64,000 nt of DNA, taken from Campylorhamphus procurvoides. Lineage: Eukaryota > Chordata > Aves > Passeriformes > Dendrocolaptidae. The stretch covers positions 1,820,716 to 1,884,715 of the forward strand of contig WBMV01001237.1 in assembly GCA_013396655.1 (NCBI GenBank), written 5' to 3'. Within the stretch, counting starts at the first letter, position 1, and each line of letters starts with the position of its first letter. Position numbers and translations under genes: made by a program. Below are positions 26,201-37,659 of this stretch, piece by piece. Below the pieces are notes generated by a model, which was not told the origin of the DNA, did not search any database, and saw only the letters and a list, made by a program, of their open reading frames with translations.

Positions 26201-28180
26201 AACAGACCCAGTTTGTGGCATTATTGGACTCCATTTTTACACCTGGAGATGGTTAAAGCTGTGACTTCCATAAAAGCTCCATATTGCAGGTTCAATGTTC
26301 ATATAATAGTCACTGAATTGCTGAAAAGCACATGGAAATGTATTAATGAAAGCCAAAAATCAGTGATTGTTTCACACAATCTGGGATAAATGGTAGTGGT
26401 TAAGATGTTCATTCACCAAGGGAATTATTCAAATCAGATGTTTGGTTGTTATTTTGTGTGATATACCTAAGCCTCAGAAAGATGTTGCTTTAATGTAGTT
26501 CCCTGGAAAATATAGCTTTTTGGAACATTTTCCACAAGAAATCCGCTACTAAGCTTTAATGCTGTCTGATGCAAGACTTATTTAGGGTATTAAAGATCTG
26601 TCTGTTGGAAAGATAATTCCAAATTTCAACTTTAAGTATTCCTCAAACTCAATAACTAACACCTCTATTTAGGAAAACCTCAAGATTATGCCAATTCTAC
26701 GACTGTTTTGTGAAGTCAAAGGAAAGATTTAAATATTCACTTCAGTGCCAATCACAAATGCAGGTTGATCTGCCCAGGAAATGTATTTCCCAACCTGTTG
26801 CACTTCAGTTATCCTGGAGATGTAAGTCCCAACCCAGGGGTTCAGCTGCCTGTGACCCAAGGCTTAGCTCTGATGCAGCATCACCGGGTGACCTCGGCTC
26901 AGGGTCCTGAGAAAATTGGTAAGTTGTGAGAAAGGAGGTGGGAGAAAAGAAGCTGGAGCCAAGAGAAGAAGAGGAAAACAGAACAAGACAGTAATAACCA
27001 CTGGCTCAAGGATATCAGAAGGAAAACACTGACATGGAAGGGGATAAAATCTGAAGGGCTGTGATGAGGAAGGGGACAAAGAGGCAAGGAATTTGAGTGA
27101 TGACAGCTCAGTACCCAAGGGCAGAGGTGTCCATCCTTCCCCCAGCCAGCAAAGCCTCCCTGCCCGTGTGTCTGGGACTGCTTAGATCAAGAATATTTTT
27201 GAGATTCATTATTGGCTTCTGGAAAACTGTTACAGACGAAAATGTGGAAAACCAAGACAGTTCTTAGTAATCTGTCCTGTAAAATTCAGAGTAAGAAGTA
27301 GCTTTCTGAGAGTACTTTATACTTCAGTTTGAGCAGGCTAAAGAGTGTCCTCAAAGATTTTCCAATAGGAAATGATAAAAGGGAATACTTGTTAAGTGAA
27401 TCCAAAGCTCTCCTCTGCTTCTGGTAAATAAGAAAATTCAGTTTCTTTCAAAAAACAAGTAACACAAAATGAGAAACTATTGGATAAACAAAAGATTGGC
27501 ACTGAACTTGCTGTTACAATAATCCTTTAAGATAATTTAAGAGATTTTAAACAGAATGAAAACAAAGTTTAAAGCTTGAAGTCTAGAAGTAAGTTAATCA
27601 CTCACCTGTTTTATATGGATATGAATTAAACCCATATACTCTTGGAGCTTTGTATGTAGAACAGCATTAAAGTGCTCTTAGTTATACACATGCCATGGAG
27701 AAAAAGCTGTTTGTAGCAGGAAAGAAAAAACGTTCTCATTATTTACTCCAGTTTATAGCAAATACCTAAACTCTTTGGGCTTCAGATCTCTCTAAATTAT
27801 CAGTCAAATTCAATTTCTGGACCCTGTAAAGCCAGGAAGTTTAACCATGTTTACCCTGGGAAGGTGTCTCTTTTTGTTGTGTCCAGAGGGACCTCACATT
27901 GGCAACTACAATTTTGTTTAAAAATTACCTCACTTCATATGATTTGGAGTTGTTGTTCCATTCTGACATTCAGAGTTCATGACCACTTTTCAGCAAGGGT
28001 AGAGTGTACGCATTTGTTTAGTTTTTTGTCTTTTAACAAAGAACATTAATTATAAAATCTCTAACCAGTTCATTTAATCAAATGCAATCTGGTCTCTGAT
28101 CACTTGAACGCATAATCAGCCTCACCTTTCTGCCTGCTTGGGAATTATTGATTTTGTCTCTCAACCCCAATAGAGGTCCA
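20231..28180. other. Noncoding stretch, no gene recognised
   Basis: Mostly AT-rich. GC-richer patches at about 20990-21700, 23460-23760 and 26760-27180 carry opposing short frames but no recognised protein. 26920-27090 is purine-rich. An octamer ATGCAAAT sits at 22722-22729. The complex, low-repeat sequence at 24600-24920 has the look of conserved noncoding DNA but no decisive motif. Confidence 0.55.
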
Positions 28181-28250
28181 GGTGATGCAAATAATAATTA
28201 CCACAGCTAATGCAATTATTGCATGGGAACTGATTACTATAATTAGGAAA
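28181..28250. promoter_or_regulatory. Candidate enhancer core: octamer, TAATTA and inverted-repeat site
   Basis: Within 40 bp lie an E-box-like CAGGTG (28179-28184), a perfect POU octamer ATGCAAAT (28185-28192), a TAATTA homeodomain palindrome (28195-28200), and the perfect inverted repeat ATGCAAT-T-ATTGCAT (28210-28224). A second homeodomain-like ATAATTAG follows. Density and variety of sites are higher than in the surrounding DNA. No gene is visible nearby to be regulated. The call rests on motif appearance alone. Confidence 0.35.
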
Positions 28251-31200
28251 TGTTTGTTTGTATTAAAAGGAAGTAAATTGCCTTGCAGGTTTTAAAGAAA
28301 AACAAAAACAGCAAAGGCAAATAAAGAAGATGTAGTTGTAATTACAAAATCCTGTATTAAATTGTGTCAAAAAATACTGTCTGCACAAAGCTACAGTCTT
28401 ATTTTTTAAAGTAGTAAGATTCAGTAATGCACTGGTAGGAATAAAGTATCCAAGAAATAGGAAAATTTTTATATATCTCCTTTCTATAAATGATATTGAA
28501 TAAGATATCTTTCTAAAATGCTGATATAAATAACTTTTCTATTCCAATAGATTCTATCTCTTAAATCGCTCCTCCTGTAGACTCTGTTTTAATGTCTTGG
28601 ATAAACCCCAAGCATCTTCAGTTGTGCTACACCTTGCTTTTCACAGCCAATGACTGGATATTTTTACATGTTATTACTGAAGAATCAGCACTAATAATCT
28701 GACTTATGAAGTTTTACACCCCCTATTTCCCTAAGAATGGGACTGGACACAAACAGATTTCCTTGGGATACACTTCCATATGGGCCCAGGAGACCAAGCA
28801 GTGTCCTGTAAGCATTTCATACCCAGGGTTTTATAATTCCATGCAATTTATCAAACAACAAGCTCAGCAGAGAACTGTGAAAAATGGCAATAGGAAAAGA
28901 GATTTTATTACACTCTGCATTGCTCATTTGAGAGGCAGGAACACTCTGACAATCAGGTGGCTGGAAACTGCCCTCAATCACTACCCGCTTGATTTGGCAA
29001 ACTGATGGATGGCTCCATTGGGCTGAAAAATCTGCTCAGGGCTTGTATGTATTCTGTCACATGCCTTAGGTTTACAGTAACCCAGCCAGGCCTGGCACCA
29101 GCAAGAAATGCTGCTGCTGGATGAGGCTGGCTGGGTATGTGCTCAGGATATTTTAAATGAGAGACAAAGAGGGACAGAAAAAGAGAAAAGGCTGAGACTC
29201 TGTGAGAGCCTGAGCTGTAAAGTGATGACAAAGCTGCTTCCTTTCTCCCACCATATCTTTATCTTGTAAGATTGTAAGTTAGCTGCAATAGCCTTTCTTT
29301 TGCTTGCTTTGCATGTCTATAGTGTCTGATATAATTAAACACTTATTCAAAGCTTCTCAATGCTTCTGTAATAATGATAATATGCAATCATAAATAAATT
29401 ATAATGCATTAAAAATATTGCATCAAAATAGGAATTGAAAACTAGTCCACTTTTTTTTTCCCCCCAAGTAACTGTGCCACTGTGTTTTCATGTACAGCAG
29501 CAAGAACTAAAGGCTACAACTGCATACCTCCAAAACAACAGGAGCTGTTCCGGTCCCTGAATTTTTAATGGTCATTTCTATAAGTGTTTAGCAGGAAACA
29601 TTAGGAAAAAAAACAATGAAATATTAACAAACTTCTAATATTGTTAGAGAATCACTAAATGTTTCTAAATAACTAAAGATATTGACTGAATAATATAGCA
29701 AGGACATATATCTCCTAGGAGCTTAGACTTTCTGTTTGACTTCACAGCCTAAGAAGTTCTGCTTTTAGAGGACACAGCACTTCAGCCAAAGACTTTCTTT
29801 TTTCCCCAGAAAACTGACATTTAATATCTGGACTTTATTCTCACTGTATGTTTATCAGAATGAGAACATGGATGACAATATATCTAAGAGAAAAGTATCC
29901 AATAAAGTGTGAAGACTCTTGCCCAAGTTTAAGTGCTGTTTTCCACCCTCAGTACAGGAACGTTTACATTTTGTAAAGCATATAGAGGTAATTCTTAAAT
30001 AAAATGACTGTTAGTCTGCTCAGTCATAGCTCTGAAGTTTCATTACTGCTTTGGATAAAGTCATATTATTCTTTCCTTTATAGTCTTACATTTCTAAATC
30101 AATCTATATGGAGGAAAAACATTTCCTCCTCTTCTTTCTTGTTTAGCAACTCCTCTGCACAAAAGGCAAGATGTGTGATCTTACAGGAAAACATTGAAAT
30201 GTAAAGATGATTAAGCTAAAGGAGGAAGGGAAACATGCAGACAATAAAGACAGTAGAAAAAAAGTAGCTGCACATTTTCTGGGGGAAAAAAACCCAGAAT
30301 ATTTGAAGAAACTCTGTTTGTTGTGTGTCTTTTTAATACAGTTGATACAGGCAGCAGGGGCAGCAGGGACTAAAGTGGAAAGCTCATGCTTATTTTATAA
30401 ACTAAATGTTGGGAAATAAAGTGTACATATTAAAATCTAACACTGCACTCCAAGGGGAATTACAAGCGCATGCCAGAAGCCCCTTGTCAAAGGAATATGA
30501 GCAAAACTAATTAGCTGAACTATGTTTTCATTGTAAATTTTGTCAGGAAGTCATTAAAGCTATTTTCACAATAATACATTCAGATCTATGGAAAACTCAG
30601 CTCTCCCGATTCATTACCATTGGAGCTGACAGGGCTGCATGGTCAGGATCCTCATTACCTTTAATGAATGCACAGATCCCCAGCCCCGAATTGCACATCC
30701 TGTCCTGCAAGGTATCCCTTCCCTTTCCAGTGCTGATGGTCCTTTACATTCATCAGCTGGACAAGAAAACAACAGTCACTGCAATCTCAAATAAATGGCC
30801 AGACAACAGAAAGAAAAGTTCTTGAGAAGTTCAGCTCCATTTTACTATATTTTCATTTGCAGAAGGATATAAAGCACATGCCTAAGCACAGTCCAACTCA
30901 AAACCTTACCTAAGAATACACCCTTATAAGAGGGTGTGCCCATGTCTGCTGCAGCACAGGCACGATGCCAGCTCAGCACAAGGCACTGTGCCACGGGGTT
31001 ACTGGGCACAACCTTGGCTGAACACCTGCAGAAAGTGTCCTACTAACCTTATCTACCTTTCCCACCAACCCTTGGGGGTATTTTAAGTGTTGTACCATGT
31101 TGGGGTGCTCTTACCAGTACCCACACCCCGGGAAACAAAACTGGAGGCAGCAGCCAAGGCAGTGAAGGGCAGAGCTGGCTTTCCACCCCTGGGCAGGACT

Positions 31201-33000
31201 TGCTGCTTTCTCAGGGAACTGCAGCATGGGAAGAGGTGTAAAGAAGAATTTTCTAGATGGCATGACTGTTTAGCAAAACCTAAAAAAAGTGTTTTCTAGT
31301 TGCTTATATTCTATTTTATGTTGTAGCGCTAGAGCTAAGTTTAGAGTTAGGGTAGCTTCAGACTCTTGTAAGAGTCTAGATTCCAGGAAAAAGGTCTTTT
31401 TGAAATTACTGAAATGATGTGAGGACAGAAATAAAAACTAATAGTGGTATTCCTAGCTGGGAAAAGATTGCTTTTTAACACTTTTTTCTTAGTAGCTTAT
31501 AAAAGAAGCCTATAAATTAACACCAAACCAAAACCAAACATAAGTCCACTTTTCTCTCAATTCCCTCCTTAAACAGACAATTGCCCTGGAGAATGAAATG
31601 ATAAGTGATATACATAACTTTGTAATCCTCTAACTGTGATCCATATCCCTCCCTCTGGTCAGATACTTAAATAAAATGTGCAAAGGAATCACTTCTTAAA
31701 GAAGATGCATTTTTCCCAGCTGCCACATACCTCCAAAGTTGATTTGGCAGGAGTAATGAACGATCTCCTCAAGGCTACCCATTTATTTACATAACACACT
31801 CACGTCTCACAGCCTCGGGAAAGGAGGTCTCCGAAAAGTTCCTTTCCCAAAATAATATTCACTAAGTGAGGGTGATTCAGGGATTGTTACCGTTGCACAG
31901 GCAAGCAGATATTTCTCTCTGCCCAAAGTGCCAAAATTTCTTCCACAGGTGGGACAAAACTCAATTCCTGTTATTGTCACAAGCCCAGCCTGTGCCTGCT
32001 CTCTCTTGGAGCCCCTGCAGCTGCCCAGGGATGCCTCTGGTTCTGCCCTTTCCCAACAAAGTCATAAGTGCTATTTCCTACAGCCCTTCAGCTGAAAGAA
32101 GTCTCAGAGACATTTCCAACTGTGTTCTTGCATCTATTGGAAATGTTTTAATTCACATTTTTTATGATATTTTTTCCTTTACTGAAATTTAACATATTCA
32201 AAATACTAACCCAATAATACAAACAAAAATACATGTTTTGGACTTGCACAGAGATGTCTAAAAGCAAAGAGGATTAAAAAACCTTCATTTTTTTAAAATT
32301 AAGCAATATTTATTTCATGATTAATGGCTTATCATGTTAGGAACCAGGTCTTACAAATGTGTAAAGCCCCTACAAGCACAGAATGTAGTGTCATTACAAG
32401 AAGTTCTGAAATTTATGCTTGCAACTCTATACAGAGGAAAACTCAAATGCAAACAGGCCCTAACATACTGAATATAACGTGTTTGAGCTGTCTTTTGAAT
32501 TTCCTGGATCACTTCAAGATTCTTTTCTTCATCTGTTTTTTCCCATCATAGTTTTCAATCCTCTTTGGTTTATTTCCAGATTAAATATTTTTATAAAAAT
32601 TGCACCATCTGCAACCCTCATCTCCAAAAAGGAAGCTAAATATGTTTGTAAAAGCAGGATTATTTATGAGGATTTGGAGAGGAATTGAATACATTGAAAA
32701 TTAGGGAGAGATGTACTCACCTGTCCCAGGGAAAAGAAAGAGATTTCATCTTCTTGTTTATTGAACTCACACGATTTTTAACTGGGGAGATTAAAATGTG
32801 ATTTTCAGCACCATGGGCTAGATGAAAAAGAAAAAAAATAAAAGGGAAACCCAGGAGCACTTTACATCTGGTTTGGTTCTGAAAGGGATAAATTATTGCA
32901 TCAGGGTGACTGAGTATGAAAGACCACATGAAATATTATGGAAAGAAGGGGGCATATTTTTCCCATTGACATTTATTTTTATGTAAAAGTTAAGAGGCAA
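28251..33000. other. Noncoding stretch, no gene recognised
   Basis: AT-rich with modest GC-richer patches near 29000-29180 and 30930-31230. An A7C3 tract is at 30286-30295. Frames up to 108 codons, none recognisable. Confidence 0.6.
29451..29465 (+). repeat. T9-C6 tract
   Basis: Nine T followed by six C. A pure-pyrimidine block in AT-rich surroundings. Confidence 0.65.
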
Positions 33001-36000
33001 CTTGTCATTTGAGGGGAGCAGAGCTCAAACTTCCCTGCTCAAAGGGAACATGAGGTCAGTCCTGAGAAGGGGAGTTGGGCAGCAGGGGAGATCTGCAGGG
33101 AGAGCAGGAGGGTGGGCAAAGGGGGCAGCAGGAATTGTCCCCTGGGACAAGCACCCCAAGGAGGCACCCACATCAGTCCTACTCTGAGTGTTCCCACTGC
33201 AGCTCAGGCCTGCAAAAGTGTTCTCCCCTTTCCAGGGAAGAGTGGGAAGCACACAGGACACTGTCTGTGGGTCTGGGAACCTGTGAGGAAGAATAAAAGG
33301 AACACTCATTATATTTGTATAGACCTCTGCTGTGTATTCCCTATTTGGTGTTCATGTTTTCAGTCATTGACTTCTGAATTGCTCTGCAAAAGAGAAAAAA
33401 ATCCACAATGGCAGATGAGGAAACCTGTCAGGTTGATGAGACTGAGCTGCCAAGACTTGAAAACTGTGACCTGATTTTGAAACCATTTTACAGTGGGGTG
33501 CTGACTACAAGCAGATGGCAAAAATGGCTGTACTTATTTGGGCTGGAGAGCCCCTGGAAGTGAAGGAGAGGGCAGGGCACAGAAATCCAGGAGAGAGCAG
33601 AAGACAAGCTTGCTCTGATGCAAAGCAAGCCTGAAAGGATAAGCTGTTGTACCAACTGCATGGACTGACCAGTGAAACTAAAATCACATTGTTTTTATGC
33701 AGCTCAACTTAGCCTATGTATGATTACCTGTGGTAATTGGTTTGGCACATTCTGTAATAAGAGCCAAACTGCTTTACAATTTAAAGGTACATCAATGGGG
33801 CATAATCCAGTCCAGTCCAAACCCAGATTACTGCAAAATCCAACAGCAGTGTTCATTTTTCATAAAAATCTACCAGATTTCTTTTTCCATTTTTTTTTAA
33901 TCTCTCAAAACAATTTACAAGCTCACGTATGACACAGTGCAGGTCAAAAAGCTCGAGCCACTGAGTTCAGGAATATGATGGGATTTACATTAACACATTC
34001 AACAATGCTAGGGCCCTCTGTATCTCCACAACAAACCAAAATATCCTAGATACATTAAAGGCTTGTCTGACATCTGTTCACCTTCAAATTCAGCAAATTG
34101 AATCTCAGAACAGCTGAAAAATCACTTATAAGGATAATGCATCAGGTCTTTAAGACGTTTTACTCACAGTTAGGTAACTTGCTTTAGAGAAGAAACAGTT
34201 GTGGGTGAAGTTCTGATTGTATGGGCACCTGTATAAAACATTCAGCTCCTTCACCTTTAATGATCACTTGATCTTCTAGACTGAATTCATTATCTTTAGA
34301 CTGACCAGTCCTCCTGGTGGGACCTCTTGTTCTTTCCCCTTAAAACCCTGCTCACCTGGGAAGAAGCCAAAGTTGAATGACTCCTTTTGGCCCAAGGGCT
34401 CCCTTTCACTCCTCCTCCTTTCCTTTTCCCAGCCTTTTTTTCCAGCTGACAGACTATCTCCTTTAAAAGCAGAAGTTACGTGTCCTTCCCAACTTCACAA
34501 ATGTCCAAGAACAACCAAGTGAGTTGGTCTAATTGAATTATTTTGTTTTTTCTGAAGTATGTTAAGTTGCCAGCCTTTGTTTTGCTATTATAACCTCAGG
34601 CTACAGTAAATGAATTCTCTGCTACCTTTGAAGGGAGAGATGAAGTAAAATTCCCCAAGTGCAAAATCAAACAGAAAAAAAAGCTTCTTCTGGTTTGCTT
34701 GAAATATACCTCTTGTCCTGCTTTTCCTTTAATGTTTTCTTTTATGATAAGAATCAGTGAAGGGCAGGTAGAGGGTTTTTTTTTTCCCTCTCTTGCAACT
34801 ACCAGTTTATTACAAAAACATATTGATGACTGCAAACCATTGTGACTCCCATTAATCCACTTGTTTACATCGGATCAAGCCACTTATTTCTGTGTCAGAT
34901 CAGACAAAAAGAGGGTTTTTTTCTTTGACTTCCCACACTCCACTAACATTTTAACACATTCTTGAGCATCATTATGAAGCAAGAGCCTCCTGTGGTTAGT
35001 TTGTTGACACTGGCTTCTTTTTTCTTGAGCTATGCAGTCTGGCTGGCATTTGGGATGATTTTTAAATTGCCAATGTGTCATTATCTAAGAGGGACACTTC
35101 AAACCAAAGCAGGGCTCTGCACTTCATCACTTATTGTGCAGCTCCAAACTGCTCCACCACTTCGACTGCCTCGGCATGTGGAAACATTTGCCAATGCCCA
35201 CAGGCTTCCCAAGAACTCCTCCCCAGATCAAACTCGAGCCCAGGCAGTGAAAAAGCTCTTTTTAACAGCAGCCACTCTCTAATCAATCTTAAACACCCCC
35301 ACACCATCAGAGCCCCCCCACAGCCCATCTGGAAAAAATAAGAACACATATCCCTTTGGGTTATAATAAGAGCTCTGATAACTTACAAGCTAAGAGGTGA
35401 AGTTCAGTAATTAAGAAATACAGCCCTGAAAACTAAGGATGAGAATTATGGGGTTTTTTAAACATGAAGAATCATTTTGGGTTTCTGCTCAGAAAACCAA
35501 TGCCATTGTTTACACCTGAAAGTCTTGTATGAGAATACAATGCACCTGGAACATGCAATGTTTAAAGCCTTTGTCAAGGCCTTTTAAAAAAACTATGTAA
35601 TATATAAAGAAAAAGAGTTGTGGGCTGTTGTGAGTTCTTTCTGAACTATTTTAAAACAAGTGAGAGTCTGGCTGGATCAGAGACAACAACCTGGGAAATG
35701 ATTAAACTTTATAAAACATGAAGTTTTCCACTCCTGGGGCAATGACACGATGGTTCTGTGCTAATGAAGGCAATTAGAAGGTATAAACACAACCACTGAT
35801 TATCAATTAGGGGAGAAAGAAAAATTCCATGTATATACACACAAGTGGAGCCTTATATGACATGAGAAAAAGTCACACAACCTTAAACTGAGCAGATACC
35901 AAGGAAAATCAGAAATCAGTCACAATTGTGACCAGTACATCTACTTATTTCCTTACATATGAAAAGTGCTCAAAATCCATTATCTATCACAAGGAATAAC

Positions 36001-37409
36001 TTGTGATTCTACAATGTTTCCAATAGTCAAGATCTTACTATATTATTTTTAAATCAGATGATTTAAAATGAGAGCTTTGAATCACTCTGCTTAGAAATCA
36101 GTTCAATTAAATTCTCTTTTTTCATAATTTAAATCAAAGCTCAGAAAACTCCTGTTCTATTTTGAGCTCAGTGTCTGACATCATATTCAAAAATCTGCAG
36201 GAAACTATGATACTTGCTGTAAAAGTCCATTTATAGGACTATTCAGCACTATTTAGACTTAATTTTAGTAGTTTTCCTAAATTCTGTTTTTTAGCTTTTT
36301 GCATGGTTTGACACCTGTAAAACAAGAAAGGCAGGCTGGTAATGAAAAAGGATTTCTATACACTTTTAATTAGTGTTGGTGCACCCATTTAAAGCTTTCT
36401 AATATAAAAAATAAATTACACTGGTTAATATAGCTTGATATACTCTAATTAATATAATTTGCAATACTAATTTGGCTTGACTAAAGCTTTTAGTAAGCTC
36501 TTGACATTTCTATAAATAAATAGACTGTTTGCAGGAACTTTGATGACTTTATGTCAATCGACAAATAACAGCCAATCTACTTCTTGCAGTTATATTTATT
36601 TGGGGTTTTTTTTGGACATCAGAGAATGAAAATGTTCACTCAGGAAGATTGTCTGCTTTGTACAATAAGCGAAAGTATCAACAATCAATAAATACGTGAT
36701 AAGTTTATTGCTTTAGACCAGTGTACTATTGAACACAGTCACGTTTTAGGGCTTATACTTCATTATAACAAACATCTTCACATTTAAATCGGTAGTAAAG
36801 TTACTATTCACAGTTGGGTTCTTTTAATAAACAAATCTGAGTCAAAACTCTTCCTCTCTGCCTAAAACCAGCAACATCTTCCTTGTAGCAGCAGCCAAGG
36901 AGATGGGAAACTCCCAACACCCCCTTCCAACTGGGAGAGCACCAACCCTCAGGCTGTGTATTGCCCTGAGTTAACTTTCAGGTTTTCAACCCCTGAGATC
37001 ATTTTCCTATTGCTTTCACAAAACTCTGAGACAACAGGAACCATGTTTCTGATGGAAATACATGAACTAGCATAAAATCTGACACTAGCCTTTTGTGCCC
37101 AACAAACACAAACTTTCCTAATGTCTTTTAACTTGGTTGCAAAGGAGTGACTTTGGTAAAGATCCGTGGCTGTTTGGAGAGGCCCCTGACTGAGATAAAG
37201 CAGAGTTTAAAGCAGCCCTGCAGTGCCACAGACAGCACTTCCCTGTTCATGTTTCTTCCCAAACATCACTCCTCTTTTCCCCAGCTCAAGCAGCTCTTTT
37301 TGCAGCCCCATTGAAAGCAGCCAGTCAGGAGGAGACGGATTGCACTGGAGGCACGAGCAGCACTGAGCTGTTCCCAACCTTTGGAGAGCTAAGCAAGGGA
37401 ATTATTTAT
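33001..37409. other. Noncoding stretch with GC-richer patches
   Basis: 33001-33300 is G-rich on the plus strand and open on both strands; 34300-34500 and 35100-35340 are GC-richer. Three GGG(G)-T6-10 tracts lie close together at 34773-34785, 34913-34922 and 35450-35459, and another at 36602-36613. No gene recognised. Confidence 0.55.
36361..36500. promoter_or_regulatory. Candidate homeodomain-rich AT block
   Basis: The block contains 'ttttaattagtg', 'ctggttaatatag' and 'ctctaattaatataatttgc', giving several TAATTA/ATTA cores inside about 120 bp. The base composition is AT-rich enough that this can arise by chance. A GGGG-T8 tract follows at 36602-36613. Confidence 0.2.
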
Positions 37410-37659
37410 AATGGCTTTAAACTGAAAGACAGTAGGTTTAGATTAGATATTGGGAAGAAATTCTTCCCTGGGAGGTGGGCAGGCCCTGGCACAGTTTGCC
37501 CACAGAAGCTGTGGCTGCCCCATCCCTGGAAGTGTCCAAGGCCAGATTGGACGGGGCTTGGAGCAACCTGAGATAGAGGAAGGTGGCCCTGCCCATGGCA
37601 GGGAGGTTGGAAATGGATGATCTCTAAGGTCCCTTCCAACCCAAAGCATTCTGTGATTT
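37410..37659 (+). mobile_element. CR1 LINE, 5'-truncated 3' end
   Basis: About 250 bp that reads through the well-known 3' end of avian CR1 non-LTR retrotransposons. In order it shows a block around 'ggctttaaactgaaagac', then 'ggtttagattagatattggg' with 'aagaaattcttccctg', then 'ttgcccacagaagctgtgg', 'gccccatccctggaagtgt', 'ggttggaaatggatgatctc' and 'aaggtcccttccaaccca'. It ends in the tail octamer 'attctgtg' plus 'attt' at 37648-37659. The sense strand of the element is the + strand. Only the end of the reverse-transcriptase-bearing element remains, covering the last coding stretch and the 3' UTR; 5' truncation is the usual outcome of CR1 insertion. Open frames here on the minus strand (37406-37714 and 37443-37649) are antisense to the repeat and are not genes. 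Family identity is firm; the subfamily and exact 5' boundary are not. Confidence 0.93.
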
